DNA of 42,283 nt, from positions 1 to 42,283 of the IMG/VR virus record IMGVR_UViG_3300043543_000392; one strand, given 5' to 3'. Source of the stretch: a virus. Made by a program: the position numbers and the translations under genes. Shown here one piece after another: positions 39,476 through 42,283 of this stretch (position 1 is its first letter; every line of letters begins with the position of its first letter). Below the pieces are notes generated by a model that saw only the letters and a program-made list of their open reading frames with translations, had not been told where the DNA came from and searched no databases.

Positions 39476-39933
39476 GGGGTGTATTCCCCATTAGAACTCG
39501 CGCTAGTGTTGTAGCGGTCGATGAGTTTTTGAAACAGATCCTTGGTCGCTCTAATATCTTCCGTGGCCTTCCTCTGAGATTCGATGGCGACCTCTAGGTC
39601 AGCGATAAGTTGACGTAGAGTAGCGAACATATCCCGTGCCTGCATAATGTCCCCCTGTAGATCGGCAAGGGCTGTGCGAACTTGCACCACAAGTTCTGAA
39701 ACCTCTTTAGTGAGGACTACTGTCCTGTCTGCGAGCGTGTGTACAAGCTGCGTTGCTTGCTGCACGAGCTGCATAACTGAAGACCAGAGGGTGGACGCAT
39801 CGGTTCGGTCGACCTGTCCGGCCATTTCCCAGCGCCGAAGCCTCGTCTGTAGCCAGGTGCCCAGGAAACTGAAAAGGACTCCTATAGCTGTCCCACCCAG
39901 TCCAATAAGAGCAAGAATTACCTGCTCCGGCAT
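39472..39933 (-). CDS. Holin-like protein with one TM segment and coiled coil
   Basis: A 153-aa protein. The N-terminus is one hydrophobic segment of about 21 residues (VILALIGLGGTAIGVLFSFLG), followed by a basic stretch and a long coiled coil (about 45-135). The gene lies directly after the GH25 lysozyme on the same strand, the usual place of a holin. A single TM plus a long coil also fits a small spanin- or XhlA-like membrane protein. Its ATG follows a run of nine G. It ends on CTAG, shared with the helicase stop. Confidence 0.65.
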   Translation of the reverse strand: MPEQVILALIGLGGTAIGVLFSFLGTWLQTRLRRWEMAGQVDRTDASTLWSSVMQLVQQATQLVHTLADRTVVLTKEVSELVVQVRTALADLQGDIMQARDMFATLRQLIADLEVAIESQRKATEDIRATKDLFQKLIDRYNTSASSNGEYTP

Positions 39934-39942
39934 CCCCCCCCC
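39934..39942 (-). repeat. Run of nine G directly before the holin-like start codon
   Basis: On the reverse strand GGGGGGGGG stands immediately before ATG 39933, preceded by GA. It lies between the stop codon of the lysozyme gene (ends at 39943) and the holin-like start. It also acts as the ribosome binding site. Such homopolymers slip easily during replication. Confidence 0.6.
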
Positions 39943-40914
39943 TCATGGTACAGGCTTGTTTTTGTCGAGCGCATCCGCTGCCGTCGCTAGCTGCGCACCA
40001 AGCTTCTGCAACCGACGCCAGATCGCCCGAAGCCCCTGCCCCAGGTCTTCCGTACCCAGTTCGGCTGTTCGGGCTACTTGACGAAGAGCGTTTTCTACCT
40101 CCGTTTTGACGGCCAGCGGGCCGATAAGCTGGCGGAATAGATCTGCCCAGGCCTGCCTCGGCCCCGGGTCGATGGCCAGGTGGACAGGAAGATCTTTCGC
40201 CGTCGTTCCGATAATGTTGCGCGCGTCGGGATGCTTGATTAGGGCTTCAGCAAAGGCCTTCGCATAGGCGGGGTCGTTCCGTAGCTTTTCGAGTACTTCC
40301 ATAGCATCTTCCTCTTCCTCTGGGATCCACCAGTAGTTTGCGTCTCGACGTCGTCCGCACACAAAGTAAAGGGATGTGTATTGGTGCACGGATACTCTAC
40401 TCCATCCACCGTACGACACGGTTTGTATCGGCGGGGCTGGTTCGCTGTTCGGCCCATACTCTGCATGCCACAACTTGAGCGAGGAAAACTCGGTTGTATT
40501 GGCCATGTATGTAGGCCAATACCACCTACCTGTATAGATTCCCGGCTCTATTCCGGCATTGCGGATGTCGTTAACGTATCTCCTAACTGCCGTAATTCTC
40601 CGCTCGGGAGTCATTCCCGGAGCTTCCCATGAACCGGTCGCTTCTACGTCGAGCCAGATTCTTTTTATTCCTCCCTCCTCCCTTGCAATGGCAAGGGCGT
40701 TCTCTACTTCTCTCCCTTCATGAGGGAGTCCGAAGTAGAGATAAGCGTACAAATCCTCGGCTTTTATTCCCGCCATCCGACACCGCTTTAGCATGGAGCG
40801 ACTAATTTCTCGATCCCAACACCCTATGATGACGCGCTCCACGCCGTTTTCCTTGAAGCAACGTTCGGAGAAAGTTGAGTAATCGTGATTAGAGATGTCC
40901 AGTACGACGCCCAT
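39943..40914 (-). CDS. GH25 lysozyme (endolysin)
   Basis: A 323-aa muramidase. The N-terminal 200 residues match glycoside hydrolase family 25: VVLDISNHD (D6), IIGCWD, YAYLYFGLP, IWLDVEATG with D89 and E91 as the catalytic acid pair, and GIYTGRWYWPTYM. The C-terminal 110 residues (AYAKAFAEALIKHPDARNII onward) are helical and may bind the cell wall or a partner. It degrades peptidoglycan for lysis. The holin-like gene follows after 9 bases. The start ATG 40914 has no ribosome binding site and sits 8 bases behind a TAGACT box. Confidence 0.88.
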   Translation of the reverse strand: MGVVLDISNHDYSTFSERCFKENGVERVIIGCWDREISRSMLKRCRMAGIKAEDLYAYLYFGLPHEGREVENALAIAREEGGIKRIWLDVEATGSWEAPGMTPERRITAVRRYVNDIRNAGIEPGIYTGRWYWPTYMANTTEFSSLKLWHAEYGPNSEPAPPIQTVSYGGWSRVSVHQYTSLYFVCGRRRDANYWWIPEEEEDAMEVLEKLRNDPAYAKAFAEALIKHPDARNIIGTTAKDLPVHLAIDPGPRQAWADLFRQLIGPLAVKTEVENALRQVARTAELGTEDLGQGLRAIWRRLQKLGAQLATAADALDKNKPVP

Positions 40915-40922
40915 CGAGGGTC

Positions 40923-40951
40923 AGTCTACCAAAAACGCCTAAGACTTTCCA
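40923..40951 (-). promoter_or_regulatory. Candidate promoter for lysis genes, leaderless arrangement
   Basis: On the reverse strand TGGAAA (40951-40946) and TAGACT (40928-40923) are 17 bases apart. The lysozyme ATG starts only 8 bases after the -10 box, where transcription would begin, and there is no ribosome binding site. Each box matches 4 of 6. Confidence 0.5.
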
Positions 40952-40957
40952 GGGGAG

Positions 40958-40987
40958 TTGCAGCACGCCCTGGCTTACTGCTAAGCT
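40958..40987 (+). promoter_or_regulatory. Weak forward promoter candidate for the tRNA unit
   Basis: TTGCAG (40958-40963) and TAAGCT (40982-40987) are 18 bases apart in the 108-base divergent gap between the lysozyme and the small forward gene. Matches are poor. A forward promoter must exist here or further upstream, as the gene on the left points the other way. Confidence 0.25.
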
Positions 40988-41022
40988 AGAACTAGCCGTG
41001 GGGTCCTGGAGGTGCACTCACA

Positions 41023-41265
41023 ATGTCTGGCAGCGTATCGCTCAGCAAGCAGCAAGCCCTGTTTGCAGCCACGGAGAGGCTAAAGGGTATCATCCAGGAG
41101 CTTGAGGGTCTCATGGACCAGATCAGCGAGATGGTAGGGGGAGACGAGGACGCCCTTTCATCCCTGGGGGAGCATGAATTTTGGGCTAAGGTAGACTTAG
41201 GGTTCTACCACATGACACTGGGCAAGGTGTTGCAGGGCATGGGTATCCACCAGGTTGGCCGGTAG
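41023..41265 (+). CDS. Small acidic helical protein overlapping tRNA-Ile
   Basis: An 80-aa protein, mostly helical and acidic (ATERLKGIIQELEGLMDQIS; HMTLGKVLQGMG). No family is recognised. ATG 41023 has GGAGGTG 10 bases upstream. Its last three codons and the TAG stop lie inside the first ten bases of the tRNA, so RNA processing of the tRNA would destroy this mRNA's 3' end. Lies alone on the forward strand between reverse genes. Confidence 0.7.
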   Translation: MSGSVSLSKQQALFAATERLKGIIQELEGLMDQISEMVGGDEDALSSLGEHEFWAKVDLGFYHMTLGKVLQGMGIHQVGR

Positions 41266-41331
41266 CTCAACGGTGAGAGCAGCGGCCTTATAAGCCGCAG
41301 GTTGCGGGTTCGAGTCCCGCCCGGCCGACCA
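41256..41331 (+). tRNA. tRNA-Ile (anticodon UAU), CCA encoded
   Basis: Acceptor stem TGGCCGG / CCGGCCG (first pair T-G wobble), D stem GCTC/GAGC with an 8-base loop, anticodon stem GCGGC/GCCGC with loop CTTATAA (anticodon TAT at 41289-41291), variable AGGTT, T stem GCGGG/CCCGC with TTCGAGT loop, discriminator A and encoded CCA. It reads AUA codons directly. Most bacteria read AUA with a lysidine-modified CAU tRNA. The fold is complete with no mismatches apart from the terminal wobble. Confidence 0.93.
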
Positions 41332-41373
41332 ATTCGTCCAAGAGTAATCCGTGCTTGACTAGGACTAACATGC

Positions 41374-41418
41374 AAAATCGAAGGCCCAGCACTATTGCCG
41401 CGCTGGGCCTCCGATCTT
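41374..41418. terminator. Bidirectional terminator between tRNA and reverse genes
   Basis: AGGCCCAGC (41382-41390) pairs with GCTGGGCCT (41402-41410) over an 11-base loop, and the stem extends through TCG/CGA with one mismatch. On the reverse strand the stem is followed by CGATTTT; forward, by CGATCTT. It lies just after the convergent ends of the tRNA and the 68-aa reverse gene. Confidence 0.8.
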
Positions 41419-41420
41419 GC

Positions 41421-41627
41421 CTAGTTAAACTTGTTGCGGATTACGGCTGCAATCTCCTGCTCAATGAAGGTTGCCAACTCTTCGCTGCGGTCGCCGGATA
41501 CGATGATGCGTACGCGCTCGCCTGTATCGAGATCAACGCGTACCACATCCTCGTCGCGCTCAACGTTGAGTGCTTGCGGGACCCAGTACGCGCCGAGCAC
41601 CTCCACGGTGATCCAGGTCTCTTCCAT
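41421..41627 (-). CDS. Small hypothetical protein
   Basis: A 68-aa protein with beta strands first (WITVEVLGAYWVPQALNV, VVRVDLDTGERVRIIVSG) and a C-terminal helix (ELATFIEQEIAAVIRN). Unrecognised. AGGAGG lies 7 bases before ATG 41627, inside the end of the upstream gene, so the two are cotranscribed. It ends next to the terminator. GC-rich codons set it apart from the window centre. Confidence 0.72.
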   Translation of the reverse strand: MEETWITVEVLGAYWVPQALNVERDEDVVRVDLDTGERVRIIVSGDRSEELATFIEQEIAAVIRNKFN

Positions 41628-41628
41628 C

Positions 41629-41868
41629 TTAATCCTCCTCGTCCTCGATGAGATCGGCGGCCTTCAGTAGGTACTGGGCGCTCTCCGCGAGGGCGTCGGC
41701 TGCATGAGCGAGCCGCTTGCCGAGGTCGCGAATCTTGCCGCCCTCCAGCGGCAGGTTCGCGTCGAGGTCCAGCACCCACCCATCGACGCGGCTGAAGGCT
41801 TTCCGCAGATCAACGTACGCCTCGTCCACGAGAGAGGCAGCCCTCTCCAGTAGTTCGAGCTTGTCCAT
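41629..41868 (-). CDS. Small helical protein
   Basis: A 79-aa protein made almost only of amphipathic helices (MDKLELLERAASLVDEAYVD; GKRLAHAADALAESAQYLLK). ATG 41868 has GGGGGAAGG 3-10 bases upstream and is the supported start; the frame is open further upstream (to 41994), but that part crosses the promoter. A good sigma-70 promoter lies 30 bases upstream. Function unknown. Confidence 0.72.
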   Translation of the reverse strand: MDKLELLERAASLVDEAYVDLRKAFSRVDGWVLDLDANLPLEGGKIRDLGKRLAHAADALAESAQYLLKAADLIEDEED

Positions 41869-41896
41869 TTCCTTCCCCCTTCTTTTTTCTACCTCT

Positions 41897-41925
41897 AGTC
41901 TAGCACCGTCGGCAGCGGCTGTCAA
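41897..41925 (-). promoter_or_regulatory. Sigma-70-type promoter for the small reverse genes
   Basis: On the reverse strand TTGACA (41925-41920, perfect), a 17-base spacer and TAGACT (41902-41897, 4 of 6). It leads to the 79-aa gene with a leader of about 22 bases that carries a purine-rich ribosome binding site. The -35 box overlaps the stop codon of the upstream gene. Confidence 0.72.
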
Positions 41926-42149
41926 GTACCCGCAAGAAGTTTTTCGAGGTCCTCGATCTTTGCCCCACGAAGGACCTCGCGGGGCACGTTCCACGTCGGA
42001 ACGATACCGTACTCGTCCCGGCTTGGAGCGATCTCGACCAGGGGGGCGTCCATCAAGGCGTCGCCGAACAGCAACGCCACTGGGTCGAAGACGTCGCGCG
42101 ATTGATCGGCGAGGTCAAGAAGATCGTCGAGGTTAATAGCAACAGTCAT
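41922..42149 (-). CDS. Small hypothetical acidic protein
   Basis: A 75-aa, acidic protein (VAINLDDLLDLADQSRDVF; REVLRGAKIEDLEKLLAGT), mostly helical. No family recognised. ATG 42149 has no ribosome binding site and overlaps the upstream stop by ATGA, so translation is coupled. It ends within the promoter of the following gene. High GC. Confidence 0.65.
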   Translation of the reverse strand: MTVAINLDDLLDLADQSRDVFDPVALLFGDALMDAPLVEIAPSRDEYGIVPTWNVPREVLRGAKIEDLEKLLAGT

Positions 42150-42283
42150 TTTACGCCGGCCGGGTCAAGGAGGAGGCGGAGAGGCTCCACGAGGCGACCC
42201 GGAAGCTGCCGGTGGTAGCGCAGGGCGACGATCGCGGCGAGGGCCGCCTGCCGGGCTGTAAGAGCAGGAAGGATCGCCAGGCG
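42146..42283 (-). CDS. Partial CDS running off the right edge
   Basis: The reverse frame is open from the window edge to TGA 42148-42146, encoding 45 residues of the C-terminal end of a protein (LAILPALTARQAALAAIVAL then RYHRQLPGRL). The ATGA overlap with the next gene and the matching GC-rich codon use support a real gene. The visible part is Ala/Leu/Arg-rich and hydrophobic. Start and function lie outside the window. Confidence 0.5.
   Translation of the reverse strand, partial: RLAILPALTARQAALAAIVALRYHRQLPGRLVEPLRLLLDPAGVK

Noticed and set aside
1-42283. CRISPR array, insertion sequence or integration site
   Set aside because: No regularly spaced direct repeats, transposase, integrase or terminal inverted repeats were seen; the tRNA shows no duplicated 3' end that would mark an attachment site.

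Overview
The window is most of the genome of a tailed double-stranded DNA bacteriophage (Caudoviricetes) with siphovirus-type tail genes. The evidence is a terminase pair, an HK97-type capsid gene with scaffold, a tail tube gene, a tail-assembly chaperone pair joined by a -1 frameshift, a tape-measure candidate, tail-tip proteins and two lysis enzymes. No integrase, repressor or other lysogeny gene is visible, so a lytic life style is likely. The host cannot be named from sequence. Three start codons sit 6-8 bases behind a -10 box and lack a ribosome binding site, which is the pattern of leaderless mRNAs known from Deinococcota, Actinomycetota and some thermophiles. Other promoters look like ordinary sigma-70 sites. 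Both ends of the window are clearly more GC-rich than the middle.

Layout, left to right. (1) 1-2.2 kb: nucleotide supply, with the C-terminal part of a class II ribonucleotide reductase, ThyX and a dCTP deaminase-type enzyme. (2) 2.2-5.8 kb: packaging, with an unknown gene, an HNH endonuclease nested against the small terminase, and the large terminase. (3) 5.86-7.32 kb: three unrecognised genes on the reverse strand, an island inside the forward late region. (4) 7.4-14.4 kb: a zinc ribbon, a calcineurin-like phosphoesterase, an HK97 gp10-like protein, several small Cys-rich or unknown proteins, a degenerate metalloprotease-like protein, an XkdF-like prohead protease, a HAD nucleotidase and a small helical protein. 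(5) 14.4-20.4 kb: tail fibre and receptor-binding type proteins, unusually placed before the capsid. (6) 20.5-23.6 kb: small membrane protein, scaffold, major capsid protein, decoration-like protein. (7) 23.6-35.2 kb: connector, tail terminator, tail tube, chaperones, a short tape measure, a duplicated-domain tail protein, two paralogous tail-hub genes (the second carrying a beta-propeller and split by an in-frame amber codon) and an M23 plus transglycosylase tail lysin. (8) 35.2-39.5 kb: replication, with a uracil-DNA-glycosylase-like/PolA fusion and a RecA-fold helicase-like ATPase. (9) 39.5-40.9 kb, reverse strand: holin-like protein and GH25 lysozyme. (10) 41.0-41.3 kb: a small gene whose stop lies inside a tRNA-Ile(UAU). 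(11) 41.4-42.3 kb, reverse strand: a GC-rich run of small unknown genes behind a good sigma-70 promoter.

How it works together: the reductase, ThyX and deaminase supply deoxynucleotides, and the polymerase with an N-terminal uracil-recognition fold uses them. The terminases package DNA into a prohead built from scaffold, protease and capsid protein. The tail ends in a hub with its own peptidoglycan-cutting enzyme. GH25 plus the holin-like protein probably release progeny. No recognisable portal gene is present. No gene-free stretch longer than about 300 bases exists.

The points most worth following up are the reverse-strand island, the amber-split paralogous hub, the leaderless promoter set, the polymerase fusion with altered glycosylase motifs, and the overlap of a protein gene with a tRNA-Ile(UAU).
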